From Streptomyces showdoensis (GTDB lineage Bacteria; Actinomycetota; Actinomycetes; Streptomycetales; Streptomycetaceae), in contig NZ_BAAAXG010000002.1 of NCBI RefSeq assembly GCF_039535475.1, forward strand, positions 1 to 64,000: a stretch of DNA of 64,000 nucleotides. Direction: 5' to 3'. The notes below the pieces were generated by a model. The model saw only the letters and a program-made list of their open reading frames with translations. It was not told the origin of the DNA and did not search any database. This document shows, piece after piece, positions 9,762 through 18,353 of this stretch. How positions within the stretch are numbered: the first letter of the stretch is position 1; each line of letters opens with the position of its first letter. The translations under genes and the position numbers were made by a program.

Positions 9762-11522
9762 TCAGTGCGCGCTCTTCGCCGGGTCCTTGAGACCGACGGT
9801 CGCGTAGTCGAGCTGACCGCTCCAGGAGGTGTGTCCGAAGGCGCCGGCGACGTTGGTGCCGATGAGGAGGGTGCGGCGCTTCGAGGCGCCGGGGGCGACC
9901 GGGGCCTTGGCCAGGATCTGCCCGTCGAGCTCCTGCCACGCCTTGTTGGCCTGGGCGCCGTCCGACATGGCGGCGATCTCGTCCATCCGCTTCATGGTGG
10001 CCTCGTCCTTGAAGAGCGAGTGGTTGCCGGAGTTGCCCTTCACCTTGATGAAGCGCCCGTCGAAGACGAAGGGGAGGAAGGTGGAGCCGGACGGGTAGTC
10101 GGGACACCAGCCGGTGTAGACGAGGTCCGTGCGGTTCTTCGTGTCGCCGATGGTGTCGTAGAAGGCGGACGGGTCGACGGTCTCGATGGTCACCTTGATG
10201 CCGGCCCGGCCCAGCGACTCCTGGATGGCCTCGCCGATGCGCTTGTCGTTCATGGAGACGGTGAGGCGGGTGGAGAGGCCGTCGGCCTTCCCGGCCTCCT
10301 TGAGCAGCCGCTTGGCCTTCTCGGGGTCGCCGGAGAGCGGGATCTTCAGGGTGTCGGGCTGCTTGCCGCCGGTGAAGAGGGCGCCGGGCATGACGGCGGT
10401 GGAGGCGTCGACGACGGCCGGGCCGCCGGCGGCGGTGACGATCGCCTCCCGGTCGAGGGCGTACTGCACGGCCTGCCGCACCTTCGGGTCGTCGAAGGGG
10501 GCGCGGCCGGTGTGCATCTGGACCATCTCGGTGCAGCTGCTGGACTCGGCGAGCAGCCGGGCCTTCACCTCGGCCTTGGTGAGCACCTTGGAGATGGACT
10601 CGGGGCGGAGCTGGGCCCAGGAGACGGCGGAGGCGTCGGTTCCGGAGGAGGCGATCAGCCGGTCGTCGATCTGGTTGCCCTTGAGGCCCATGGTGACGAC
10701 GATCCGGTCCGGGTAGGCCTTGCGGACGGCGTCGGACTTCGGGTCCCAGTGGGTGTTGCGGACCAGGACGAGCTGCTTGTCGCGGGCGTAGCTCTCGACC
10801 TTGTACGGGCCGGAGGAGAACGGCCGGTTGTCGTACTGGGGGCCCTTGTCGCGGGCCTGCGGCACGGGCGCGAAGGTCGGGAGGGTGGCGGCGAAGGGGA
10901 ACTCGGCGAAGGGCTTGTGGAGTTCGAAGACGATCGTCCGGGCGTCCGGGGTCTTCACGGAGTCCAGGTGCTTCCCCTCGGCGGGGCCCCGGTAGTCCTT
11001 GCCGCCGACGAGGTAGCGGGCGGCGTAGTCGGGGCCGCCGGGAAGGTCGGGGGAGAAGGACCGCTCGACGTTGTGCTTGACGTCCTGGGCGGTGATCGGG
11101 GTGCCGTCCTCGTACTTCAGCCCGGGCTTGAGGCGGAAGGTCCAGGTCCTGGCGCCGTTGGAGGGGGTGCCGAGGTCCTCGGCGAGGTCCGGGACCAGCT
11201 CGCTGCCCTGGGCGCCGGGCTCCGCCTTGTAGGTGACCAGGGTGCGGTAGAGCAGCCGGGTGCCGAAGTCCATGTCGGGCATGACCCAGTTGCGCGCCGG
11301 GTCGAGGTGGGTGAAGTCCTGGTTGGACAGCACGGTGAGGGTGCCGCCCCTGACCGGGGTGCCGCCCACGACCTGGCCGTTGGTGCCCGTCGCCGGGTTG
11401 GCGCCGCGGTGTCCGCCGCTCCCCGCGGTGCCGCCTCCGCCCGCGCCGGAACAGCCGGTCGCACCGAGGGTGAGGGCCGCCAGCAGGGCGGCGGCGAGGG
11501 CGTTTCGGGTGTGCTTGTCCAT
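9762..11522 (-). CDS. Peptide ABC transporter substrate-binding lipoprotein (SBP_bac_5)
   Basis: 586 residues. Lipoprotein signal with Cys24 in LGATGC, followed by a Gly/Ser-rich linker. The mature part has the family-5 solute-binding pattern: GGTLTVLSNQDFTHLDPARN, WTFRLKPGLKYEDGTPITAQ, FSSGPYKVESY, and the C-terminal lobe with VYTGWCPDYPSG. It captures oligopeptides or related solutes outside the membrane and delivers them to the permeases encoded next. It is the first gene of a five-gene operon on the minus strand with the conserved order binding protein, DppC, DppB, DppD, DppF. Ligand specificity cannot be read from sequence. The ATG at 11522 follows CCGGAGTGACCCCTG. Confidence 0.93.
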   Translation of the reverse strand: MDKHTRNALAAALLAALTLGATGCSGAGGGGTAGSGGHRGANPATGTNGQVVGGTPVRGGTLTVLSNQDFTHLDPARNWVMPDMDFGTRLLYRTLVTYKAEPGAQGSELVPDLAEDLGTPSNGARTWTFRLKPGLKYEDGTPITAQDVKHNVERSFSPDLPGGPDYAARYLVGGKDYRGPAEGKHLDSVKTPDARTIVFELHKPFAEFPFAATLPTFAPVPQARDKGPQYDNRPFSSGPYKVESYARDKQLVLVRNTHWDPKSDAVRKAYPDRIVVTMGLKGNQIDDRLIASSGTDASAVSWAQLRPESISKVLTKAEVKARLLAESSSCTEMVQMHTGRAPFDDPKVRQAVQYALDREAIVTAAGGPAVVDASTAVMPGALFTGGKQPDTLKIPLSGDPEKAKRLLKEAGKADGLSTRLTVSMNDKRIGEAIQESLGRAGIKVTIETVDPSAFYDTIGDTKNRTDLVYTGWCPDYPSGSTFLPFVFDGRFIKVKGNSGNHSLFKDEATMKRMDEIAAMSDGAQANKAWQELDGQILAKAPVAPGASKRRTLLIGTNVAGAFGHTSWSGQLDYATVGLKDPAKSAH

Positions 11523-11591
11523 CAGGGGTCACTCCGGGAGGAGAGGGCGGACAGCCGCCGGGAGCTCGCCCGCGGCTGGAATGTGACCCGT

Positions 11592-11621
11592 AACATAGTA
11601 ATGTGAAATTGTACTGCGCAA
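11592..11621 (-). promoter_or_regulatory. Candidate promoter of the peptide importer operon
   Basis: On the minus strand, TTGCGC (11621-11616), 18 bases and TATGTT (11597-11592) resemble a sigma-70-type -35/-10 pair, about 70 bases before the lipoprotein start. The site lies in an unusually AT-rich 40-base island and overlaps the inverted repeat ACAT-AGTA-ATGT, which could be a regulator site. Assigned by eye only. Confidence 0.4.
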
Positions 11622-11684
11622 GCCCTTGAACGTCCTGAACCCGCGCAGCCCCCAACCCCCCGCCCTCTCCGGAAGGTTCGCCCC

Positions 11685-13052
11685 GTGACCCTCATCTCCC
11701 GCAACCCGGCCGACCCCGACGACGTCCTCGTCCGGCTCACCGCACCCGGCGCCTTCGCCGCCGCCGACGCCGTCGAACGGGCCCGCACCGCCCAGGCCGC
11801 CTGGGCGGACGCCGGCGCCGCCGCCCGCTCGGCCGCCCTCGGCGCGGTCGCCGACGCCGTCGACGCCGCCGCGGCCGAACTCGCCGCCCTCGCCGTACGG
11901 GAGGTCGGCAAGCCGCTCGCCGAGGCCCGGGCCGAGGTCGCCCGCACCGCGGCGATCTGGCGCTACTACGCCCAGGCCCCCTACGCACCCACCGGCGCCG
12001 TCCACGAGACGGCCGCCGGCCCCGGACTGCTGCTGACCCGCCGCCGCCCGCACGGCGTCGCCGGGCTCATCACCCCCTGGAACTTCCCCTTCGCCATCCC
12101 CACCTGGAAGGCGGCCCCCGCCCTCGCGGCCGGCAACGCCGTCGTCCTCAAGCCCGCCCCCGAGGCCACCGCCTGCGCCCAGCGGCTCGCCGAGCTCGTC
12201 GAACAGGCCCTTCCCGATGGGGTGTTCACCCTCGTCCCGGGCGGCGCCACCGAGGGCGGCGCCCTCGTCTCCGCCGCCGACGTCGTCTCCTTCACCGGCT
12301 CCTCGGGCGTCGGCCGCTCCGTCGTGCGCAGCGCCACCGCCCGCGGCATCCCGGTCCAGGCCGAGATGGGCGGACTCAACGCGGCCCTCGTCCTCCCGGA
12401 CGCCGACTTCGGCCTCGCCGCCGCCCACATCGCCGCCTCCATCGCCGGCTACGCGGGCCAGAAGTGCACCGCCACCAGCCGGGTCATCGCCGTCGGCGCC
12501 GCCCTCGATCCGCTGCGCGAGGCGCTCACCGAGGCGCTCCGGGCCGTCCCCGTCGGCGACCCCGCCGCCGACGGCACCGTCTGCGGTCCGCTGATCACCG
12601 AGAACGCCCGCGCCGAGGTCGCCTCCGCCTGGCGCGACCTCCCCGTCCTGGCCGGCGGCAGCGTGCCCGACGGGCCCGGCTGGTACGCGGCCCCGACCCT
12701 CGTCGAGAAGGTCGCCCCCGGCCACCGGCTGCTCCGCGAGGAGGTCTTCGGCCCGGTCGCCGCCCTGCTCACCGCCGGCGACCTCGACCACGCCGTACGG
12801 CTCACCAACGCGGCCCGCTACGGCCTCGTCACCTCGGTCCACACCGCCGACCTGAGCGCCGCGCTGCACGGCCTCGACCGGCTCGACACCGGCATGGTCC
12901 GGGTCAACGCCCCCTCCACCGGCGTCGACTTCCACCTGCCCTTCGGCGGCTCCAAGGCCTCCAGCTTCGGCCCGCGCGAACAGGGCCAGGCCGCCCTGGA
13001 CTTCTACACCTCCTCCCGCACCTACACCCTGTCGCCGGCCCGCGTGCTCTGA
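11685..13052 (+). CDS. NAD(P)-dependent aldehyde dehydrogenase
   Basis: 455 residues, oxidising an aldehyde to the acid with NAD(P)+. Visible features are the cofactor-binding ITPWNFPFAIPTWK and VVLKPAPEAT, FTGSSGVG, the general-base Glu in QAEMGG, the catalytic Cys in GYAGQKCTATSR, and EEVFGPVAAL near the C-terminus. The protein is slightly shorter than the usual 480-500 residues, mainly at the N-terminus. The GTG at 11685 follows a weak GGAAGG ribosome site. It is divergent from the peptide importer across a 162-base gap and is followed by a proline-iminopeptidase-like gene. The substrate is unknown; an amino-acid-derived semialdehyde would fit the context, but that is inference. Confidence 0.9.
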   Translation: MTLISRNPADPDDVLVRLTAPGAFAAADAVERARTAQAAWADAGAAARSAALGAVADAVDAAAAELAALAVREVGKPLAEARAEVARTAAIWRYYAQAPYAPTGAVHETAAGPGLLLTRRRPHGVAGLITPWNFPFAIPTWKAAPALAAGNAVVLKPAPEATACAQRLAELVEQALPDGVFTLVPGGATEGGALVSAADVVSFTGSSGVGRSVVRSATARGIPVQAEMGGLNAALVLPDADFGLAAAHIAASIAGYAGQKCTATSRVIAVGAALDPLREALTEALRAVPVGDPAADGTVCGPLITENARAEVASAWRDLPVLAGGSVPDGPGWYAAPTLVEKVAPGHRLLREEVFGPVAALLTAGDLDHAVRLTNAARYGLVTSVHTADLSAALHGLDRLDTGMVRVNAPSTGVDFHLPFGGSKASSFGPREQGQAALDFYTSSRTYTLSPARVL

Positions 13053-13270
13053 GCCGGGAGTTCACCCGGCCCCGGCTGCCGGCCCCCGTCCTGGGCCGCC
13101 CGCCTTGGGCCGACCGCCCCCGGCGCCCCGCCCGGCTCCGTGTCCCGTCGGCCTCCCGCCGGTCCGTCCCCTGCTGACGGCTCCCGGCTCCCGGCCCCGC
13201 CGTCCTCGGCGCCCCCGTCGTCCATGCCGCCCGTCCCCATCCCCGTCCGCCCGTCATCGGAAAGGACCCC

Positions 13271-14542
13271 ATGCACCCCGCGTACGCGACCACCGACCAC
13301 GTCTTCGAGGTCCCGCTCGACCACGACGCCCCCGACGGCCCCACCCTCCGGGTCTTCGCCCGCGAGGTCGTCGACCCCGCCCGGGCCGCCGAGCCGCTGC
13401 CCTGGCTGCTCTACCTCCAGGGCGGACCGGGCGGCAAGTCCCCCCGGCCGACGCACGGTTCGCCGGGCTGGCTGGACCAGGCCCTGAAGACCCACCGGGT
13501 CCTGCTGCTCGACCAGCGCGGCACCGGGCGCTCCACCCCCGTCACCGCCCGCACCGCCGCACGCTTCGCCTCCCCGGCCGGGCTCGCCGGACACCTCGCC
13601 CACTTCCGCGCCGACGCCATCGTCCGCGACGCCGAACTGATCCGCCGCCGGCTCTGCGGCGACACCCCGTGGGACACCCTCGGTCAGAGCTACGGCGGCT
13701 TCGTCACCCTCACGTACCTCTCGTACGCGCCCGAGGGGCTGCGTTCCTGCCACGTCACCGGCGGCCTGCCCGGGCTCACCGCCACCGCCGACGACGTCTA
13801 CGCCCACACCTCCCCGCGCGTCCGCGACCGCGTCCTCGACCTCTACGCCCGCTACCCCGGGGACGCCGCCCGGCTCCGCGAGATCGCCGCCCTGCTCGCC
13901 GCGACCGACGTGCGGCTGCCCGGCGGCGACCGGCTCACCGTCCGGCGGCTGCGCAGCCTCGGCCTCGCCCTCGGCATGGGCGACGGCTTCGAACGGCTCC
14001 ACTGGCTGCTCGACGAGGCCCTGGACGAGAGCGGCGACGGCGGCCTGACCGACACCTTCCTCCACCAGGTCGCCGCCCTCACCGGCTTCACCGACAACCC
14101 GCTCTTCGCCGTGCTGCACGAGTCCATCTACGCCCAGGGCGCCGGACCGACCGCCTGGGCCGCCGTCCGGGCGCTCGCCGCCCTCCCGGAGTTCGCCGAG
14201 GACGCCGACCCGCTGCTGCTCACCGGCGAGTCGATCCACCCCTGGATGTTCGAGGAGATCGGCGGCCTGCGCCCGTTCGCCGAGGCCGCCGAACTGCTCG
14301 CCCGGCGCGCCGACTGGCCCCCGCTCTACGACCTCGCGCGGCTCGCCGCCAACGAGGTCCCGCTGGCCGCCGTCGTCTACCACGACGACATGTACGTGGA
14401 CGCCGGCATCTCGCTCGGCACGGTCCGGGCGATCGGCGCCGCCCGCGCCTGGGTCACCAACGAGTGGGAGCACGACGGCGTCAGCGCCTCCGGCGGCCGG
14501 GTCCTCGCCCGGCTGATGGACATGACCGCCGGGCGCGCGTAA
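13271..14542 (+). CDS. Alpha/beta hydrolase, proline iminopeptidase-like
   Basis: 423 residues. The pattern is that of the S33 peptidase family: oxyanion segment LYLQGGPGGKSPRP, LLLDQRGTGRSTPV, nucleophile Ser in DTLGQSYGGF, and a late EHDGVSASGG region that can supply the catalytic His. Such enzymes remove N-terminal proline or other residues from short peptides in the cytoplasm. The gene lies 218 bases after the aldehyde dehydrogenase, on the far side of which is a peptide importer, so peptide degradation is a sensible role. The ATG at 13271 follows GGAAAGGACCCC. Confidence 0.87.
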   Translation: MHPAYATTDHVFEVPLDHDAPDGPTLRVFAREVVDPARAAEPLPWLLYLQGGPGGKSPRPTHGSPGWLDQALKTHRVLLLDQRGTGRSTPVTARTAARFASPAGLAGHLAHFRADAIVRDAELIRRRLCGDTPWDTLGQSYGGFVTLTYLSYAPEGLRSCHVTGGLPGLTATADDVYAHTSPRVRDRVLDLYARYPGDAARLREIAALLAATDVRLPGGDRLTVRRLRSLGLALGMGDGFERLHWLLDEALDESGDGGLTDTFLHQVAALTGFTDNPLFAVLHESIYAQGAGPTAWAAVRALAALPEFAEDADPLLLTGESIHPWMFEEIGGLRPFAEAAELLARRADWPPLYDLARLAANEVPLAAVVYHDDMYVDAGISLGTVRAIGAARAWVTNEWEHDGVSASGGRVLARLMDMTAGRA

Positions 14543-14633
14543 GGCGTGCGGCGCCGCCGCGGCCGGGGTCGAATGGGACGGGGACCCGACGCGGCCCCGC
14601 CACGGCAGCGGCACGGCGAAAGGGCAGGACGAC

Positions 14634-15500
14634 ATGACGGAACTCATCGCGGTCACCGGAGCGACCGGACGCGTCGGCAGGCGCGTGACCCGGCGCCTCG
14701 CCGAGGCGGGCGCGCCGGTGCGGGCGCTCGGGCGCGACCCGGAGAAGCTCGCCGCGCTGCCGGCCGGCGACACCCGCACGGCCTCCTACGACGACGCCGC
14801 CGCGATGCGCGCGGCGCTCGACGGCACGGCCACCCTGTTCCTGGTCTCCGCCCACGAGGGGCCCGGCCGGGTCAGGACCCACGCCACCGCCGTGGACGCG
14901 GCCGTCGCCGCCGGGGTGCGCCGGGTGGTCTACCTCTCGTACCTCGGCGCCGCCCCGCACGCCACCTTCACGTACGCCCGCGACCACTGGTACACCGAGC
15001 AGCACATCCGCTCCACCGGCGTCCGCCACACCTTCCTGCGCGACAGCGCCTACCAGGCCGACCTGGCGGCGATGACCGGCGCCGACGGGATCCTGCGGGG
15101 CCCCGCGGGCGACGGCCGGGTCGCCGCCGTCACCCACGACGACATCGCCGACTCGGCCGCCGCGGTCCTCCTCGGCACCGACGCCCACGACGGCGCCACC
15201 TACGACATGACCGGCCCCGAGGCCCTCTCCTTCGCCGAGATCGCCGAGGCCCTCGCCCGGGCCGCCGGCCGGCCGGTCGCCTACGTCCCCGAGACCCGCG
15301 ACGAGGCCTTCGCCTCCCGGGCCGGCTACGGCGCCCCGGACTGGGAGGTCGAGGGCTGGGTCACCTCGTACGAGGCGGTGGCCACCGGCGAGATGGACAC
15401 CGTCTCCGACGCCGTCCGCACCCTGACGGGACACCCGCCCCAGGCGTTCGCGGACTTCCTGGCGGCGAACCCGCGGGTCTACCGGCACCTCACCGCCTGA
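14634..15500 (+). CDS. NmrA-like NAD(P)-binding protein (atypical SDR)
   Basis: 288 residues. The N-terminus IAVTGATGRVGRRVTRRLAE is a GxxGxxG Rossmann nucleotide-binding motif, followed by the NmrA/quinone-oxidoreductase-2 pattern with VVYLSYLGAAPH, HIRSTGVRHTFLRDSAYQAD and TYDMTGPEALSFAEIAEALA. No classical YxxxK catalytic pair is apparent. It may be a redox sensor or a small-molecule reductase. The ATG at 14634 follows AAAGGGCAGGACGAC. It stands alone between the iminopeptidase-like gene and the AlkB-like gene. Confidence 0.85.
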   Translation: MTELIAVTGATGRVGRRVTRRLAEAGAPVRALGRDPEKLAALPAGDTRTASYDDAAAMRAALDGTATLFLVSAHEGPGRVRTHATAVDAAVAAGVRRVVYLSYLGAAPHATFTYARDHWYTEQHIRSTGVRHTFLRDSAYQADLAAMTGADGILRGPAGDGRVAAVTHDDIADSAAAVLLGTDAHDGATYDMTGPEALSFAEIAEALARAAGRPVAYVPETRDEAFASRAGYGAPDWEVEGWVTSYEAVATGEMDTVSDAVRTLTGHPPQAFADFLAANPRVYRHLTA

Positions 15501-15515
15501 CCCCTATTCGGTCAC

Positions 15516-15538
15516 TTGTTCGGTTCCTGGTCTAGGCT
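15516..15538 (+). promoter_or_regulatory. Candidate leaderless promoter of the AlkB-like gene
   Basis: TTGTTCGGT, 8 bases, then TAGGCT, with the ATG exactly 6 bases after the -10 hexamer, so the transcript would start at or next to the ATG and lack a leader. The arrangement resembles, weakly in the -35 part, the DNA-damage (RecA-NDp) promoter consensus tTGTCRGTG-N8-TAnnnT known from actinobacteria. Confidence 0.45.
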
Positions 15539-15544
15539 GGACCC

Positions 15545-16171
15545 ATGACCGGCCTCCAGGGATCCCTCTTCGACCAGGGTGACGACATCGGACCCGGCCC
15601 GCTGGACGGCCTCCGGCGGACCGTGCTCGGCGACGGCGCCTGGATCGACCACCTGCCCGGCTGGCTGCACGGCGCCGACGCGCTCTTCGAGGAGCTGGCC
15701 GGGAGCGTGCCGTGGCAGGCCGAGGAGCGGGCCATGTACGACAGCGTCGTCGCCGTGCCCCGGCTCCTCGCGTACTACCGCGAGGGCGCCCCGCTCCCGC
15801 ACCCCGCGCTCGTCGAGGTCCGCGAGCGGCTCGGTGCCCACTACGCGCCCGAGCTCGGCGAGCCCTTCGTCACCGCCGGGCTCTGCCTCTACCGCGACGG
15901 CCGCGACAGCGTCGCCTGGCACGGCGACCGGACCGGCCGCTCCGCCACCCGGGACACGATGGTCGCGATCCTCTCGCTCGGCGACCCCCGCGACCTCGCC
16001 CTCCGCCCCCGCGGCGGCGGCCCGACGGCGCTGCGGCTGCCGCTCGGCCACGGCGACCTGGTGGTCATGGGCGGCTCCTGCCAGCGCACCTGGGAGCACG
16101 CGGTCCCCAAGACGAGCCGCGCGGTCGGCCCCCGCATCAGCGTCCAGTACCGCACCCGGGGCGTCCGCTGA
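15545..16171 (+). CDS. AlkB-like 2-oxoglutarate/Fe(II) dioxygenase
   Basis: 208 residues. Iron ligands appear as His126 and Asp128 (AWHGD) and His185 (TWEHAVPK); the 2-oxoglutarate-binding arginines are Arg197 and Arg203 in GPRISVQYR. These match the AlkB family, which oxidatively removes alkyl groups from damaged nucleic-acid bases. LCLYRDGRDSVAWH is the typical approach to the HxD motif. No methyltransferase partner gene is next to it. There is no ribosome binding site; the -10-like TAGGCT 6 bases before the ATG points to leaderless translation. Confidence 0.9.
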   Translation: MTGLQGSLFDQGDDIGPGPLDGLRRTVLGDGAWIDHLPGWLHGADALFEELAGSVPWQAEERAMYDSVVAVPRLLAYYREGAPLPHPALVEVRERLGAHYAPELGEPFVTAGLCLYRDGRDSVAWHGDRTGRSATRDTMVAILSLGDPRDLALRPRGGGPTALRLPLGHGDLVVMGGSCQRTWEHAVPKTSRAVGPRISVQYRTRGVR

Positions 16172-16196
16172 CCGTGCCGGGCGCGGAACCGGGGGC

Positions 16197-16886
16197 CTAC
16201 AGGCTGAGCGCGTCCTCGGCGTTGTCCATCCAGGCCGTCACCGAGTTCTTGTCGGGGGCGACGTACAGGCCGGGCGTCGAGGCCTTGAGGGGCTTCTGGG
16301 CCAGGTCGGACTCGGTGTCCATGGTCATCGCGATCGAGTCGACCGTCGCGCCCGCCTTGCCGGTGTGGGGGCCGCCCATGAGGCCGGCGTAGGCGGACGC
16401 GCCCGGCTCCAGCCGGATGGAGTCCTCCAGGGAGGGCGCCGTGCCCCGCTGGATCGCCGACCCGCCGAGGGAGCCGAAGGTCACGATCGGGTGGCCGAGC
16501 ACCCGGCACGGCTTGGCGGTCTTGTTGGTGATCTTCAGCAGGTAGCTGCCGGTCGTCTTCTCGGCCAGGCTCGCCGAGAAGGTCAGGTCGAACGTGCTGC
16601 ACGGGAAGACGTCGTAGTCGGGGTCGGTCGTGGGCTTCACCGTCTTCGTCGCCGTCGGCGCCGCGGTCCCGGTGGGGGACGTGCTCTCCGAGGGCGTCGT
16701 GGTGACCGTCGGCGACGAGCTCTCCGTCGGGGTCGCGGGGCCCGTGGACGCCGAGGTCGTCGGGCTCGCGGGAGTGGCGCCCGCGCCGCCCGCGGCGTCG
16801 TCGCCGGAGGGCCCGCAGGCCGTCAGGACGAGGGCGGCGGAGAGGGCGGCGGTGGCGAGGGTGGCTCTGCGGACGGTGGTGCTCAT
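16197..16886 (-). CDS. DUF4232 lipoprotein
   Basis: 229 residues. Lipobox VLTAC with Cys24 after a basic start MSTTVRRA. Next comes a long Pro/Ser/Thr linker (about residues 30-85), then a DUF4232-type domain with the paired cysteines FPCSTF and KPCRVLG and the pattern LLKITNKTAKPC. It is likely tethered to the outer face of the membrane. The domain's function is unknown; many actinobacteria carry several copies. I chose the start at 16886 rather than a longer one at 16943 because it places the signal peptide at the N-terminus. Convergent with the AlkB-like gene. Confidence 0.85.
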   Translation of the reverse strand: MSTTVRRATLATAALSAALVLTACGPSGDDAAGGAGATPASPTTSASTGPATPTESSSPTVTTTPSESTSPTGTAAPTATKTVKPTTDPDYDVFPCSTFDLTFSASLAEKTTGSYLLKITNKTAKPCRVLGHPIVTFGSLGGSAIQRGTAPSLEDSIRLEPGASAYAGLMGGPHTGKAGATVDSIAMTMDTESDLAQKPLKASTPGLYVAPDKNSVTAWMDNAEDALSL

Positions 16887-17085
16887 GACGGTGCCCCCGA
16901 GGTGAGAAACGTGACGCGACGTGCGTTCGGCTGGAAAGAGCATCCCGTGGAACCTTCACGATTCGGTGACGACGCCTTCTCGACTCCACCACAGTGGCCG
17001 CCCCGGCCGCGTCCGCCCTCCGCGGGCCCCGCCCTTGATAGACAGGTGACGCACCGACACCACCCCACACGACCGGAGAGCACCC

Positions 17086-17475
17086 ATGCGGATCCACCTG
17101 ACCAGCGTCTTCGTCGACGACCAGGACAAGGCCCTGCGCTTCTACACCGAGGTGCTGGGCTTCGTGAAGAAGACCGAAGTGCCTCTCGGGGAGTTCCGCT
17201 GGCTGACCGTCGTCTCGCCCGAGGCCCCCGACGGCACCGAACTGCTCCTGGAGCCCGACGTCCACCGGGCCGTCGGACCCTACAAGGAGGCCCTCGTGGC
17301 GGACGGCATCCCGGCCGCCGCGTTCGCCGTGGACGACGTGCGGGCCGAGTACGAGCGGCTGCGCGGGCTCGGGGTGCGGTTCACCCAGGAGCCGGTGGAG
17401 ATGGGCCCGGTGACGATCGCCGTGCTCGACGACACCTGCGGCAACCTGATCCAGATCGTGCACAGTGAGTCGTGA
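17086..17475 (+). CDS. VOC family (glyoxalase/bleomycin-resistance fold) protein
   Basis: 129 residues, one complete VOC module: VFVDDQDKALRFYTEVLGF, FRWLTVVSPE, ELLLEPD and CGNLIQIVHS. The metal-binding and substrate residues of such proteins vary widely, so lyase, dioxygenase or binding activity cannot be assigned. The ATG at 17086 follows GGAGAGCACCC. It stands alone between the divergent lipoprotein gene and the nicotinamidase region. Confidence 0.87.
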   Translation: MRIHLTSVFVDDQDKALRFYTEVLGFVKKTEVPLGEFRWLTVVSPEAPDGTELLLEPDVHRAVGPYKEALVADGIPAAAFAVDDVRAEYERLRGLGVRFTQEPVEMGPVTIAVLDDTCGNLIQIVHSES

Positions 17476-17505
17476 CCGAATGGGTACAAAGATCGTTTAC
17501 CGGTC

Positions 17506-17598
17506 ATGAACCTCACCGTCCGTGCCCTCACCGCACTCGCTCATGACGTGGACGTGCCCGACGTCGACCTCGGCGGCGTCGAGGCGCTCGGCGGCTGA
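17506..17598 (+). CDS. Possible 30-residue peptide upstream of the nicotinamidase gene
   Basis: An ATG at 17506 opens 30 codons reading MNLTVRALTALAHDVDVPDV and ending EALGG before TGA. Third positions are nearly all G or C, as in real genes here. There is no strong ribosome binding site; AAAGATCGTTTACC upstream is AT-rich and could be a promoter. It could be a small acidic peptide or the leader of the nicotinamidase mRNA. No family recognised. Confidence 0.35.
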   Translation: MNLTVRALTALAHDVDVPDVDLGGVEALGG

Positions 17599-17656
17599 GC
17601 CGTATCACCCCGAGCCCCACCCCCAGTTGAGCACCCACAAGAACCGAGGAGGTCCG

Positions 17657-18253
17657 ATGACGGGCCGCGCGCTGATCGTCGTCGATGTGCAGAAGGACTT
17701 CTGCGAAGGAGGGAAGGTCCCCGTCAAGGGCGGTGCCGAACAGGCCCGCGTGATCGGCGAACTCGTCAAGGAGCAGGCCGGCGACCGCTACGTGCGGGTG
17801 GTGGCCACCCGTGACCACCACATCGACCCCGGGGACCACTTCTCGGACGAGCCCGACTTCGAGAACTCCTTCCCCGAGCACGCCGTGGCGGGCACCGAAG
17901 GCTGTGAGTTCCACCAGCACTTCGAGCCCGTCGTGGCCTCCGGGGCGGTCGACGAGGTCTTCTTCAAGGGCGCCCACTCCGCCTCGAAGAGCGGCTTCGA
18001 AGGGGCGACCGCCGGCGGCGCCGGACTCGCCGACTGGCTGCGCTCGCACGGCGTCGACACCGTGGACGTGGTCGGCATCGCCACCGACCACTGCGTGAAG
18101 GCGACCGCCCTCGACGGCGTCCGCGCCGGATTCGACGTGCGCGTCCTGCTCGACTACACGGCGGGCGTCGCCCACGACAGCACCACCCGGGCCCTCGACG
18201 AGATGCGGCTCGCGGGAGTGGAACTGACGGGCACCCCCGTGGTCCACGCCTGA
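17657..18253 (+). CDS. pncA: Nicotinamidase / isochorismatase-fold amidase
   Basis: 198 residues. Hydrolyses nicotinamide to nicotinate for NAD salvage. The catalytic triad is visible: Asp10 in VVDVQKDF, Lys104 in FFKGAHSA and the nucleophile Cys146 in GIATDHCVKAT, with the metal-binding TRDHHIDPGDHF between them. The preceding cis-peptide bond seen in PncA fits the GIAT segment. Length is that of actinobacterial PncA. The ATG at 17657 follows a strong GAGGAGG; longer in-frame starts upstream lack this. Confidence 0.93.
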   Translation: MTGRALIVVDVQKDFCEGGKVPVKGGAEQARVIGELVKEQAGDRYVRVVATRDHHIDPGDHFSDEPDFENSFPEHAVAGTEGCEFHQHFEPVVASGAVDEVFFKGAHSASKSGFEGATAGGAGLADWLRSHGVDTVDVVGIATDHCVKATALDGVRAGFDVRVLLDYTAGVAHDSTTRALDEMRLAGVELTGTPVVHA

Positions 18254-18353
18254 CGGCTCCGGACGGATCCACGTCGTTGCGCGCTAGGGTCATGGCCCTT
18301 GCTTCACCTAGCGTGGTCCCGATCTCGCAGGACAAGGAACGGGAAGCAAGGGG

